Part shown: piece after piece, positions 33,955-43,094 of the stretch
Layout: each line of letters begins with the position of its first letter
Position numbering within the stretch: the stretch's first letter is position 1
NCBI GenBank assembly: GCA_016787085.1
Contig: JAEUVJ010000023.1
Location: forward strand, 1-64,000
Direction of reading: 5' to 3'
Length of the DNA stretch: 64,000 nucleotides
From: Chitinophagaceae bacterium
GTDB lineage: Bacteria; Bacteroidota; Bacteroidia; Chitinophagales; Chitinophagaceae
The notes under the pieces: generated by a model
The model's input: the letters and a program-made list of their open reading frames with translations, nothing else
Database searches by the model: none
Told to the model about the DNA's origin: nothing
Translations under genes and position numbers: made by a program

Positions 33955-35049
33955 ATGCAGCAGATCATCGAACAATACCAAAAAGCAATTATACAAATAG
34001 CAACCACCACCGGTACGGGCACGGGATTTTACATAAAAGAGTTTGACCTGATCGTTACGAATGAACATGTGGTGGATAATAATGGCGAAGTGACCATTGC
34101 CGGGAAGGCGTTTGACAAAGCCTTTTCCCGGGTTTGGTATACTGACCGCAAACATGATCTGGCTTTCCTGGAAGCACCGAAAGGCATCGAACTGCCCGAG
34201 ATACGCCTTGGCCGTTATGAGGAAATGAAAGACGGGGACGAGGTGGTAGCGATCGGCCATCCTTATGGGTTGAATTATACCGCCACGCAAGGAGTGATTT
34301 CAAAAGTGGATCGTATACGAGAGGGGTTAAAGTTCATCCAGATAGACGCAGCTATCAATCCGGGCAACAGTGGTGGCCCGCTGGTGAATGAAAAAGGTGA
34401 AGTGATCGGCGTGAACTCATTTATCATCCGCGGTGGCGATAATCTTGGTTTTGCTTTACCGGTCAGTTACCTGCGGGAAGCGCTGCAATTATATGTACCG
34501 CACCGTGGAGAAGCGTCCACCCGTTGTTTCAGTTGCAGCTATCTTGTTACTACCGGTAATATTGACTCACTGAAGTATTGCCCCAGCTGTGGCACGGAAG
34601 TGAAGCTGCCCGAGTTACCCGAAAAAGAAGTACAGCCCATAGGCGCTGCAAAGACGATAGAGGAAATATTAAAAGAGCTGGGCAAAGAGGTAAGGTTGGC
34701 GAGAGAGGGGGTCAATCACTGGAGTGTGAAAGAAGGCTCTGCTAAAATAAAGATCACCTATAATGCCGAGAATTTTTTCATTGCCGGCGATGCCTATCTC
34801 TGCCAGATGCCAACCGATGCGACAAAGATCAAACCGCTCTACCTGTTTTTATTACAGGAGAATTACCGCACACACAACCTTGTGCTGAGTTGTGTCAAAC
34901 AAAATATCGTGCTGAGCTGCATCATGTACGACCTTGATATGACCAAAGAAACAGGGGCAGAAGCGTTCAGGAACCTTTTTCAAAAGGCCGACCACTACGA
35001 TGACTTTTTGAAGAAAGAGTATGATTGCCTTGAGCGGCTGGAGGAATAG
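33955..35049 (+). CDS. Trypsin-like serine protease with zinc ribbon and YbjN-like C-terminal domain
   Basis: 364 residues without signal peptide, so probably cytoplasmic, unlike DegP. The N-terminal trypsin fold has H38 (TNEHVVD), D68 (RKHDLAFLE) and S139 (NPGNSGGPL), with GIGHPYG-like strands; no PDZ domain follows. A zinc ribbon with C191/C194 and C209/C212 (CFSC, CPSC) comes next. The last about 130 residues (YLFLLQENYRTHNLVLSC near 293-310) look like a YbjN/CesT-type alpha-beta domain. The upstream partner 11 bases away carries similar units. It may be a regulated cytosolic protease whose substrate is presented by the YbjN-like modules; this is inference. Confidence 0.85.
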   Translation: MQQIIEQYQKAIIQIATTTGTGTGFYIKEFDLIVTNEHVVDNNGEVTIAGKAFDKAFSRVWYTDRKHDLAFLEAPKGIELPEIRLGRYEEMKDGDEVVAIGHPYGLNYTATQGVISKVDRIREGLKFIQIDAAINPGNSGGPLVNEKGEVIGVNSFIIRGGDNLGFALPVSYLREALQLYVPHRGEASTRCFSCSYLVTTGNIDSLKYCPSCGTEVKLPELPEKEVQPIGAAKTIEEILKELGKEVRLAREGVNHWSVKEGSAKIKITYNAENFFIAGDAYLCQMPTDATKIKPLYLFLLQENYRTHNLVLSCVKQNIVLSCIMYDLDMTKETGAEAFRNLFQKADHYDDFLKKEYDCLERLEE

Positions 35050-35136
35050 TCCCGGCGTCATTAAAGAAATTCATCATGTGGTATAGGATTTGGAAAATAT
35101 AGTTTGTATTTTTCTGATCCTTAAAACCCAGACCAC

Positions 35137-38100
35137 ATGAAAAGCTGCCACCAACGATGCTTTGCATCCACCCTTTTTCTTCTCTTTATCCATACAATAA
35201 CAACGGCACAGGACCAGAGAACGTTTAATCAAAACTCTTCAAGGAGTAACCACACCCGTGCTTACAACCAGAATGCGGCCCGCAGCAACAGCGGGTTGAC
35301 CATTTCCTTTGCGCCCCTGTACTCTTCAGCCATGAATACTGATCACGATTCCCTGCTGTTCCGTGGCAGTGGCGCAGGTTTTCGCCTGGGCGCTGATTAT
35401 TTCTTTGGTAAAGCGGGTATCAGTTTCAGTTCCGGCTTCAGCACTTCATCCACAGATGATGCAGCGATCAACCGGTTTTTAAAGAATGCTTCGATCCCGC
35501 AGGATCAGTTGCTCATCAGTACATCTCGGCAGCAGAATATGTATTTGCTTCTTGGTCCATCCGTACGATTTGGCAATATGGTAGAAGTATATGCCCATGC
35601 CAAAGGCGGTTTATTCATCAATAACAGCGGACTGGTCAGTATGCAGCAAAGGGGTTCACAAAGAGCGGCGTACCGGAATGAATCAACGGATAAAAGTATC
35701 TACCCCGGATTCCTGGCCGGCATAGGTATTAACTACAAGACAAAGTCGGAGATATGGTCATTTGGTATTGGCGCCGATTATATGAATACAAGATCAGAAG
35801 TAAACAACTATGATGTCCGCCGCGGCGGTGGTATCGAACCAATGAAGCTGTCCCGCAACATCACCGATATGGTTACTGGTATCACAGTCCGTTATGCGAT
35901 CTTTTCCCCCCGTGACCAGGCAAGCGGGCAATCCACCGGTAAAAGATCAAGAGAAGCCGGAAGCGGAATGGCGACAGGAAGAAGAACCAGGGAGGCGGGC
36001 AGCGGGATGTCAACCGGCAGAAGAACCTATCAGCCCGGCCAGCCTGTGTATGGAAATATTACAAGCGATGAAAGTTGTGGTACCGTCACGCAGCGAATCA
36101 CTAATCCGGATGGCACAACGGAAGAAACGACCTTTGCCTGCCCTGCAGATGCAGCTGACTATAACAACCTGGTGAAGATTGACGGAGGTATGCCCAACCG
36201 GATCTCTATGAATGTGACAACACCCAAACAAACACAGGGCGCCACATTTGGTGAAAAAGTAAACCAGGGTTTACATGCCGCCGGCAGTGCACTGGCGCAG
36301 GGCGCAGGGAAAAATATCATTTCCGGAAGACTAACGTGGCCATCATCCGGTGCAGGAATGGGAATCGTAACCAACCGGGCTATGGACAGAGGTGGTTCGG
36401 TTACGATGAATTCTCAAACCAGCAGTACCCGGCAAACACAGCAATCTTCTTTTGGAACATTGGTGAGACTAAGCGGAAGAGATGCGTCAAGCGGAATGGC
36501 CAGCGGCAAAAGATCAAGAGAGACAGGAAGTGGCATGTCAACAGGCCGGCGCCAGTATGAACCCCTGTTTGCTGAAGGCGGTGGTGACGTTTGCAATCCT
36601 TGTGTCGCCATAGCAAAGATGTCAGGCATAAAGAATAATCCGCTATACAATGATAAGGGCACTTCGGGTAATAATCCTTTATATAAGGGAAGCAACAATG
36701 TGGGTGGTGGCGATGATGATTGTGATGGTATTAGTGGTATCAGCGTGATGCTGGCGGATCCGCAAAGCGGCGCCATCATTGCCAGAACAACTACTGAAGC
36801 CTGCGGTAGCTTCTTTTTTGCCAATGTACCTGATGGCGATTTTGTAGTGAAGGTGAGCGGCCGATTTGCCGGTAAAAAAGGATATGATGTTTCCCTTTCA
36901 TCCAAAACGGATATACTGGGAAAAATTGAACAAAGTGGTCAATCCATGCAACTGGAGATCCATACCGGCAACGAAGAGGAAAGCAATCAGCAAAAGGCGG
37001 GTATCAGCACATCCAGGTCGAATATCAGAACGAGATCACTTACCATTATCGAAGCCGATACAGATGGAGATGGTGTATATGAATCAACAAAAGTATTGGC
37101 AGAACTGATGGATGGCACTTCGAAAGACATAACTGCCGATACACGATTATCCCAGGCAGGAGTAGTAAAAAAAGTAACGGTCCGGGGATGGAACCCGGAA
37201 AAGAAACAAGCGGTGACCGGATCTACCAGTGATGTAAAAGAATATACTATCAGTATTGACAGCGATAATAAAGCTGTACTTACTAACCAGTATCAGAACG
37301 GAACAAAAGATGAGATGCCGGTTACCGCAAAGGTCAGCCATCATCCTAACGTAGTTCAGTACAACATATCACTGGATGAAAATGAAACAGGGAGCCGTTT
37401 CAAAACAAAGACCAAATCCAACCAATCGAATGACAGGCTGGCTGATGATACAGATGATGATGGTATCTGGAGCCCCCGGTCAAATATAAAGATGATCGGT
37501 ATGGCTACCGGCGACCTGGATGGTGACGGTTCACCGGATATTGCAGCAGGCAATATCAGCCGGGAAGCAATTAAACAACATTTTGAGAATGGTGATCAGC
37601 CCACGCAGCAACGCCCGGGAAATCCTATTGGCGGGTTGACCATAAAAGGGGGAAAGAACCCCGGGGGCAACCTCCGTACAGTTCAAACAGATGGTAATGG
37701 TGAGTTTGAGTACACCGGTCTGGAAGCGGGTGAATATACATTTATAGTGGAGCAAACCATATTTATAGACGACGAGACGTTTGTTTCAACGGGCAGTAAT
37801 AGTAATATGAAAGTGCAGGACCATAACTCATCCCGCTCCAACAAATCAGCGAGTGTTATCAGTAATGAAACCGGGGGGAACAATACAAAGGTGCAGGATC
37901 ATAACTCATCCCGCTCCAACAAATCGGCAAGTGTTATTACTAATGAAACCGGGGGGAATAATACAAAGGTTCAGGACCATAATTCATCCCGTTCGAACAA
38001 AACAGCCAGTAATATTGTCAACGATCCCGGTAATGGTGATGAAGACGAACGCAAAGGAGATGTAAAACTAACCGCCTCTCAGAACAGCCAGTCATTACGG

Positions 38101-38454
38101 ACCATCAATACCAGCCGCAGTAACATTAAAAATATGCTGGCCTCACTGGACGATCTGGAAGAATTATTGGACAATGATGCCGTAAGCAGTCGTTATTTAG
38201 TGAATACCAGTCGCAGCAATATCAAAAACCAGCGACTGGCCCTATACGACCTGCGGGAAACACTGGCGGATATGCCCTACATGGATAAGGCGGCGGCAAC
38301 AGATGAGCTCAGCAAAAAGATAGCCGTTATGAACAATGAATTCCTTTCACTGCAGGAATCGTTGAAAGCCATGGGCGGGCAATACACGACCATTTCCAAT
38401 GTGCTGAAAACAAAACACGATACCGCGAAGAATTCCATTGGCAATATACGATGA
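35137..38454 (+). CDS. Large secreted repeat protein with SRSN motifs and Ca-binding-like loops
   Basis: 1,105 residues with an N-terminal signal peptide (LFLLFIHTITTAQ). Residues about 45-250 resemble an outer-membrane beta-barrel (porin-like strands, GAGFRLGADYFFG, GIGINYKTKSEIWSFGIGADYM). Then come REAGSGM(A/S)TGRR repeats spaced 39 bases apart (from 35950), a Cna-B/SdrD-like domain (CDGISGISVMLAD to about residue 610) and aspartate-rich loops like EF-hand or dockerin (DTDGDGVYES, DLDGDGSPD). Three 78-base tandem repeats (37810-38043) follow, then coiled-coil helices. SRSN recurs more than ten times. Not a recognised family; probably a surface or matrix protein. A terminator follows. Confidence 0.75.
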   Translation: MKSCHQRCFASTLFLLFIHTITTAQDQRTFNQNSSRSNHTRAYNQNAARSNSGLTISFAPLYSSAMNTDHDSLLFRGSGAGFRLGADYFFGKAGISFSSGFSTSSTDDAAINRFLKNASIPQDQLLISTSRQQNMYLLLGPSVRFGNMVEVYAHAKGGLFINNSGLVSMQQRGSQRAAYRNESTDKSIYPGFLAGIGINYKTKSEIWSFGIGADYMNTRSEVNNYDVRRGGGIEPMKLSRNITDMVTGITVRYAIFSPRDQASGQSTGKRSREAGSGMATGRRTREAGSGMSTGRRTYQPGQPVYGNITSDESCGTVTQRITNPDGTTEETTFACPADAADYNNLVKIDGGMPNRISMNVTTPKQTQGATFGEKVNQGLHAAGSALAQGAGKNIISGRLTWPSSGAGMGIVTNRAMDRGGSVTMNSQTSSTRQTQQSSFGTLVRLSGRDASSGMASGKRSRETGSGMSTGRRQYEPLFAEGGGDVCNPCVAIAKMSGIKNNPLYNDKGTSGNNPLYKGSNNVGGGDDDCDGISGISVMLADPQSGAIIARTTTEACGSFFFANVPDGDFVVKVSGRFAGKKGYDVSLSSKTDILGKIEQSGQSMQLEIHTGNEEESNQQKAGISTSRSNIRTRSLTIIEADTDGDGVYESTKVLAELMDGTSKDITADTRLSQAGVVKKVTVRGWNPEKKQAVTGSTSDVKEYTISIDSDNKAVLTNQYQNGTKDEMPVTAKVSHHPNVVQYNISLDENETGSRFKTKTKSNQSNDRLADDTDDDGIWSPRSNIKMIGMATGDLDGDGSPDIAAGNISREAIKQHFENGDQPTQQRPGNPIGGLTIKGGKNPGGNLRTVQTDGNGEFEYTGLEAGEYTFIVEQTIFIDDETFVSTGSNSNMKVQDHNSSRSNKSASVISNETGGNNTKVQDHNSSRSNKSASVITNETGGNNTKVQDHNSSRSNKTASNIVNDPGNGDEDERKGDVKLTASQNSQSLRTINTSRSNIKNMLASLDDLEELLDNDAVSSRYLVNTSRSNIKNQRLALYDLRETLADMPYMDKAAATDELSKKIAVMNNEFLSLQESLKAMGGQYTTISNVLKTKHDTAKNSIGNIR
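37810..38043 (+). repeat. Three tandem 78-base repeats inside the SRSN protein
   Basis: Units start at 37810, 37888 and 37966, each encoding 26 residues that begin KVQDHNSSRSNK(S/T)AS. The first two are nearly identical at the DNA level and the third is diverging (NPGNG-like ending). The high identity suggests recent slippage or duplication, typical of variable surface proteins. Confidence 0.9.
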
Positions 38455-38474
38455 CCGGGCTGCCCGGTTCACTT

Positions 38475-38522
38475 CCCGCAAAGCCATGGAGTAATACCAG
38501 CTTTGCGGGATTTGTTATTTTT
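38475..38522 (+). terminator. Rho-independent terminator after the SRSN protein gene
   Basis: CCCGCAAAGC (38475-38484) pairs perfectly with GCTTTGCGGG (38500-38509) and is followed by ATTTGTTATTTTT. recX starts 8 bases later. Confidence 0.85.
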
Positions 38523-38529
38523 ACAACGG

Positions 38530-39012
38530 ATGCTGTATAAGAAACAACTGACAAAAGAACAGGCGCTACAGAAACTGAAACACTACTGCGGCTACCAGGA
38601 GCGCTGCCACCAGGAAGTAAAACAGAAGCTTTATGACCTGGGCGTATGGAAAAAAGACCATGGTGAAATACTATCCATGCTGATAGAAGAAGGTTACCTG
38701 AACGAAGAACGCTTTGCCATCGCCTTTGCAGGAGGCAAATGGAGGATGAAGCAATGGGGTCGGGTGAAAATAAAATATGAACTGAAGCAGAAACAGGTAA
38801 GCGATTACAGTATCAGAAAAGCGCTGAAACAGATCAATGAAGATGATTACCTCCGGTTATTATCAGAACTGGCCAAAGAAAAATATGCATCGCTGAAAGC
38901 AGAGCAATGGATGGTAAGGAAGAAGAAGACAATTGATTATCTTCTTCAGAAAGGTTTTGAGTCAGACCTTGTAAGCAGGTTGGTTTCCGGTTTGTCTCTA
39001 AAGAATAACTAA
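38530..39012 (+). CDS. recX: Regulatory protein RecX
   Basis: 160 residues from ATG 38530 (MLYKKQLTKEQALQKL); an ATG at 38503 lies within the terminator stem and is rejected. RecX is a small helical protein that binds RecA filaments and limits their extension. Three-helix repeats are recognisable: KHYCGYQERCHQEVKQKL, EGYLNEERFAIAFAGGKWR and KQWGRVKIKYELKQK. No recA is adjacent. Its stop codon overlaps a hairpin shared with the convergent gene. Confidence 0.88.
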   Translation: MLYKKQLTKEQALQKLKHYCGYQERCHQEVKQKLYDLGVWKKDHGEILSMLIEEGYLNEERFAIAFAGGKWRMKQWGRVKIKYELKQKQVSDYSIRKALKQINEDDYLRLLSELAKEKYASLKAEQWMVRKKKTIDYLLQKGFESDLVSRLVSGLSLKNN

Positions 39013-39043
39013 AGGCTATCTCCGGTGTTGAGACAGCCTTTAG
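39009..39043. terminator. Bidirectional terminator between recX and the hydrolase gene
   Basis: CTAAAGGCT (39009-39017) pairs with AGCCTTTAG (39035-39043); the recX stop codon lies within the left arm. The two genes converge here. Confidence 0.7.
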
Positions 39044-39060
39044 TATGACACCGCCATTTG

Positions 39061-42000
39061 TTATTCTTTCAGGAATTTGATGGTTTCTACCTGCTCACCT
39101 GCAGTTATTTTCAAAGCATAATAACCGCTTTTTAATCTGGATATATTCAGCTTGTGCTGCAAACTGCCCTTATTGCTTTTTGCAGTCATTACAAGAACTT
39201 GTGTGTTCATGTCATAAATGTTCATAGTGAACTGCAGATCAGCTTTTGCAGATGCCATCCCTTTTTCAGCAAGATATTCTGCATCTTCATTGGCGGTCAC
39301 TATCAGCATATCTTTTGCCGGATTTGGAACAGCAACAAATGCATAACGACCATTATTGGAGTATGAAAAGAATAAAACACTTTTCTGATAACAAGCTTCG
39401 GGATTATTGATATTAAAGGTAAATGGTATGCCCCCTGAACCTAGAGGAAGTTGTAATAGCAACTGACCAGTGCCGCTAGACGAGGTAGGAGGTGTATATC
39501 CCCAATACAAGGGCTGGCCCGACCCGGAAGCTAAAGATACAGTACGTCCATACACATTATACAGATTGATGTAGGTCATGCATCCCTGGTGAAGAAAAAT
39601 CGGCGCACCGGTTAAGTTTCCGGATTGACTCGGGTGAGAAACGTTATAAAACAAGCAAGATGCCTGATAGAAGTTGCCTGTTTGTGTGCTGGAGTTATCA
39701 TTGTCATTGTAAATATCCTTCCCGAAAGTTGCAGAACAACCCGGGACATTACTGATTCTTGCCGTCAATGTGATGTTTACAGCAGATGTTTTCAGATTTG
39801 TTATGGTCAGCTCATTAGTGTTGGGTGTGTTTGGAGATAGCTGCAAAGTGGAGGCTGCGCTCTGCGGAATTTCCCATGTTACAAATGCATTGGGAGGTAA
39901 ATTTGGAACCTTGTAAACCGCCGTGTTGCAAATCCTGGTTGGTCCTTGTATGACATCGAAAATTGGATTCGTCGCCCCTGTGATCTCGTTCATCAGGAAT
40001 TGAGCTTGTGCTTCAAACAATTCATCGTGACGCATATTGAAATTATAGGGCCCCTGATATGCATCAAAAGGTATTTCACCAGCGCATACAAGGTTCAGGC
40101 TTGCCTGGGTTACATCATCATCCCATTTTCTGTTGAGATTTGGTGTTGGCCCTTTACCATAAGCAAGAGCGCTGGCGGTAGGAATATGTGCATGATTCTC
40201 TACATATAAGTCACTTTCCATTTTTATGAAGGTTTTACTTTTAAGGTTATCGGATAGTTCTTTAAACCCTGGGTACCAACCCGCAGGTAGCAAATCAATG
40301 CTTTTGTTGTAGGGGCCAGAATGTGTCCCAAAAGTTGGCCAAGTGATATCTCCCCAAAAAGAATAAAACCCGAAATTGGAAACAATACATCTTCCAGCCG
40401 CCTGATCCGGCGAAAACTTTATCCATGCTTGAAGTTTATTTCCAGAAGTAAATGGAAGCAAAAGTGTAACCCATCTGCGCAACCTCACTTTAATCTTCAA
40501 TGCGTCGGCGCAGGATGCTCCGGGCGCCTGCTGCAGCCCGTTATGAGCGCCGCTGGTAACAGCTACTTTTTTAAGATTTTGTGGCCAGCCTTTTCCAATA
40601 GCATCCCATCCGACACCATTTAATTTGTCATAATAACGCGTATGAAAGCCCGGAGAACCGACGGGAGTTTCGCTATTGGCAGTATGATGATGAATAAGCT
40701 GCTGTCTTGCTGCGGGGATATTGATTTGCCTGTTTAGAGATTTCTTTGCTTCTTTACTCACGTCTGCTAATTGTGCTACAAGATTCTGCTCACCAATAGG
40801 AAGAACAGCACCCAGATGCGGACTGTCCATGCTAATCCATAATTTGCAATTATGATCCTGTCCATTCATTTCCATCCATCTTAATGCATAGCGGCTGATC
40901 TGCCCACCCATACTAGGGCCTACTATAACAACCTTTTCCTGTATTGGATCTATTGTTCGGCTTTTTACATATTTAATGATCTCCACAAGTACCATGGCGT
41001 TACGTTCTATGTAATCACCTCCGCCTCTTACGATTCTAGGAACAGTAAGCCAACCAAATAGAGTTCTTGTTCCTTCAATATATTTAGGGATATTAACAAT
41101 AATAACATCATAGCCATCCAATCTGAGTTGCCGGGCGAAATTTATTGTATTACTCAAAGCATCCTTATAATTTAATAAATTGTTATAAATATCTGTTGCA
41201 TCTCTTTTATCAGTCGGATCAAACCCATCAATCAAAATGATAGGTTTTTTCAGCATTTGTTCAGAGTTATTGCAATTGAGAGAGGGATCGTTTAATCTGT
41301 AATAAAAATTCAATTCATTTTGACCTATATATCCTTGCGTCTCCTCGTATCCCTGGAAAGCTACTTCGGACTTTATTATCTTTTTATAGCACGGCTCTAT
41401 TGCGCCCATGATTCTTGAGGAAGAGCCTGATGAACCTGTTATTGTTAAAAGAAAAATATTAGTAAAACTTGTACCGTTAGTGTATGACACTGTAATTAAT
41501 CCTGTAAAATCTCCAGCCTGATAAAATGATAAAGAAGCTTGGGTATTGGGCAAAAGAATAGCCGTTCCCACTCCGGGGAAGCTGAGCTGAACACTTTGCA
41601 CAGTTAGCCCAGAGTTTGATAATATGAAATATGAGGGTAAGGAAAAAGTAATATCTCCGGCAGACAGATTTTCGTACATAGGCGCTGCCATCTGTGCCCT
41701 TTTTAATATATAAGGGCTTTGCGTGCGGCCAGGTACATCGTAAAACATTCCGTTTGTCTGGCTGATGAGATTATGCTGAATAGCCAACGTATCAATCCAG
41801 TTAAACGAATAATCAAATACTCCAACCGGTACCCGGTTTTGAAAATTTTCCACTTCCTGGATATAACTCAGGTCATCAGGATTTATCAGGCTGCTGCGGC
41901 TAAAAGCCGCGTTGTATATCTCCAGATAGCTCTGTTCCAAAAAATCTGTTGTCACTGTATCTACCGCACTATTATACCCATGCAATTCAGAAAGCGGGAA

Positions 42001-42156
42001 AGCACGGTCATACAAGATGTTTGTAGTGATCTCGGTTTTGTTGAGATATTGAAAAAGGCTGTCAGCAAATAAGGTGAATTTTGAATTCTGTGCAATGATA
42101 ATGTGACCAGATAAAAGACATAGCAATACAAGGATCACTTTGGGAAGCGATTTCAT
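39061..42156 (-). CDS. Secreted alpha/beta hydrolase-like protein with T9SS sorting domain
   Basis: 1,031 residues with a signal peptide (LPKVILVLLCLLSGHIIIAQ). An N-terminal region of about 260 residues is of unknown fold. A lipase/esterase-like alpha/beta hydrolase core begins at ILIDGFDPTD and holds the nucleophile elbow GPSMGG (serine near residue 413) and a MDSPHLGA loop typical of lipases/PGAP1-like enzymes. A PKD/Ig-like part follows, and the last about 85 residues (VAVPNPAKDMLIVT to the end, ISRLKSGYYALKITAGEQ, KFLKE) form a type A T9SS sorting domain. Probable extracellular lipase or esterase; the substrate is unknown. Confidence 0.87.
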   Translation of the reverse strand: MKSLPKVILVLLCLLSGHIIIAQNSKFTLFADSLFQYLNKTEITTNILYDRAFPLSELHGYNSAVDTVTTDFLEQSYLEIYNAAFSRSSLINPDDLSYIQEVENFQNRVPVGVFDYSFNWIDTLAIQHNLISQTNGMFYDVPGRTQSPYILKRAQMAAPMYENLSAGDITFSLPSYFILSNSGLTVQSVQLSFPGVGTAILLPNTQASLSFYQAGDFTGLITVSYTNGTSFTNIFLLTITGSSGSSSRIMGAIEPCYKKIIKSEVAFQGYEETQGYIGQNELNFYYRLNDPSLNCNNSEQMLKKPIILIDGFDPTDKRDATDIYNNLLNYKDALSNTINFARQLRLDGYDVIIVNIPKYIEGTRTLFGWLTVPRIVRGGGDYIERNAMVLVEIIKYVKSRTIDPIQEKVVIVGPSMGGQISRYALRWMEMNGQDHNCKLWISMDSPHLGAVLPIGEQNLVAQLADVSKEAKKSLNRQINIPAARQQLIHHHTANSETPVGSPGFHTRYYDKLNGVGWDAIGKGWPQNLKKVAVTSGAHNGLQQAPGASCADALKIKVRLRRWVTLLLPFTSGNKLQAWIKFSPDQAAGRCIVSNFGFYSFWGDITWPTFGTHSGPYNKSIDLLPAGWYPGFKELSDNLKSKTFIKMESDLYVENHAHIPTASALAYGKGPTPNLNRKWDDDVTQASLNLVCAGEIPFDAYQGPYNFNMRHDELFEAQAQFLMNEITGATNPIFDVIQGPTRICNTAVYKVPNLPPNAFVTWEIPQSAASTLQLSPNTPNTNELTITNLKTSAVNITLTARISNVPGCSATFGKDIYNDNDNSSTQTGNFYQASCLFYNVSHPSQSGNLTGAPIFLHQGCMTYINLYNVYGRTVSLASGSGQPLYWGYTPPTSSSGTGQLLLQLPLGSGGIPFTFNINNPEACYQKSVLFFSYSNNGRYAFVAVPNPAKDMLIVTANEDAEYLAEKGMASAKADLQFTMNIYDMNTQVLVMTAKSNKGSLQHKLNISRLKSGYYALKITAGEQVETIKFLKE

Positions 42157-42204
42157 AATAGGTGGTTTATGGTTGTAAATAAAAAGGAGAGGCTGCTATT
42201 TTAA

Positions 42205-42729
42205 CTATTGTACTCTTTCAAAATAGCCATCAGTAATTGTAATTGTTTTATTAGTAACAGGGTCTCTTGCCTTAAAAGCAAAGACACCTTTAATCCATAG
42301 TTTAACACTATCCATATAAGTAATATTGCAATAGCCTGTGTCGATTGAATTCGTCATATACGTCTCGCTATTACCAAATTCACCATTCCGATGGAAGTAT
42401 CCATAATCCTTTGGATATAAAGTATAGTACCAGCTTTCAGTGTTTTGATTGAATACTCTTTTTTGCTGTGAATACGGTTTATTAAAGTATATCTCGACGG
42501 TCTCGTTTTTATTATTATTTGTCGCCCAAAGCCGGAAATAATAAGTATCAGGGGGATCTAGCGAAAAGCCTGCATCTATTTCTGTCGCAGACCATTTCAT
42601 GCCATTAATTCTGCAAGTAAGTTTATTACCTTCTGGCGGTGAGTAGAGGTCGTATTTATCTTTTTTACAGAAGGGAAAGAATAGCGAAGAACAAATAGCA
42701 ACGAGTAATAAAGCGTAGCTTTTATTCAT
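42205..42729 (-). CDS. Probable lipoprotein, DUF6252-like
   Basis: 174 residues with a lipoprotein signal: hydrophobic core (SYALLLVAICSSLFFPF) then Cys at about position 21 followed by KKDKYD. The mature part begins with NKLTCRINGMKWSA, a pattern common to small Bacteroidota lipoproteins with a beta-sandwich (DUF6252-type). It is 48 bases downstream of the preceding gap region and directly follows, on the same strand, no clear partner; the hydrolase gene lies downstream. Function unknown. Confidence 0.72.
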   Translation of the reverse strand: MNKSYALLLVAICSSLFFPFCKKDKYDLYSPPEGNKLTCRINGMKWSATEIDAGFSLDPPDTYYFRLWATNNNKNETVEIYFNKPYSQQKRVFNQNTESWYYTLYPKDYGYFHRNGEFGNSETYMTNSIDTGYCNITYMDSVKLWIKGVFAFKARDPVTNKTITITDGYFERVQ

Positions 42730-42836
42730 AGTTAAGGAGTTAATAGTTAAACAAGCTATCAGTATAGTTTCTTCCGTTGCAACTATTAAAATAGAAAGCT
42801 ATAACCGGGTGCACAGCTAGAAAAATGACTAAGCAC

Positions 42837-42870
42837 AGGAACGGGCATGACTAAAGTCATGCCCGTTCCT
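42837..42870. terminator. Strong hairpin downstream of the remnant genes
   Basis: AGGAACGGGCATGAC pairs perfectly with GTCATGCCCGTTCCT around a TAAA loop, giving a 15-bp stem. On the minus strand a T-rich run (CATTTTT) follows after 10 bases. It may be a surviving terminator or a palindromic repeat. Confidence 0.6.
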
Positions 42871-42910
42871 GTTAATCCAATTTCTATAACATACTCCATA
42901 TAGAAAACGA

Positions 42911-42990
42911 CTATTGTACAATGATCTTTTCTGTTTGCCTGAATAAGAGGATACCCGCTTAACAGTAACAGGTAAGTTCCTTTTGTAAGC
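42911..42990 (-). pseudogene. Frameshifted T9SS sorting-domain remnant
   Basis: On the minus strand one frame reads LTKGTYLLLLSGYPLIQ and the next frame continues QTEKIIVQ-stop. Joined by a one-base shift these give the end of a type A T9SS sorting domain, compare KGVYLIQLTGTDFRQTEKIIIQ-stop at the end of the dehydrogenase at 44178. The rest of the gene is gone. Confidence 0.65.
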
Positions 42991-43007
42991 CGGATAAAAA
43001 AGAAAGA

Positions 43008-43094
43008 TCATGACGGAAAAACGATCGAGATAGTGCTTCCGGCATTCAGTTTACTTTCGATCTGTAATATAGCACCCACTGTCTTCAGCAGGTC
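43008..43094 (-). pseudogene. C-terminal remnant of a histidine kinase
   Basis: The frame DLLKTVGAILQIESKLNAGS then TISIVFPS-stop matches the end of a HATPase_c domain (G-GxxxxESxxxxGSTFxxxxP). It has no start and overlaps the last 10 bases of the ankyrin gene in another frame. A kinase gene was evidently cut here, probably by the arrival or rearrangement of the ankyrin gene. Confidence 0.65.

Larger units (their letters stand above)
42730..43084. other. Gene-poor stretch holding a hairpin and gene remnants
   Basis: 355 bases without an intact gene. It contains a very strong hairpin (42837-42870), a frameshifted T9SS sorting-domain tail (42911-42990) and the C-terminus of a histidine kinase (43008-43094), all on the minus strand. 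The segment appears to be decay debris of at least two genes. Confidence 0.7.

Noticed and set aside
37810..38043. CRISPR-like reading of the 78-base tandem repeats
   Set aside because: The repeats are head-to-tail without unique spacers and are in frame inside a coding sequence.
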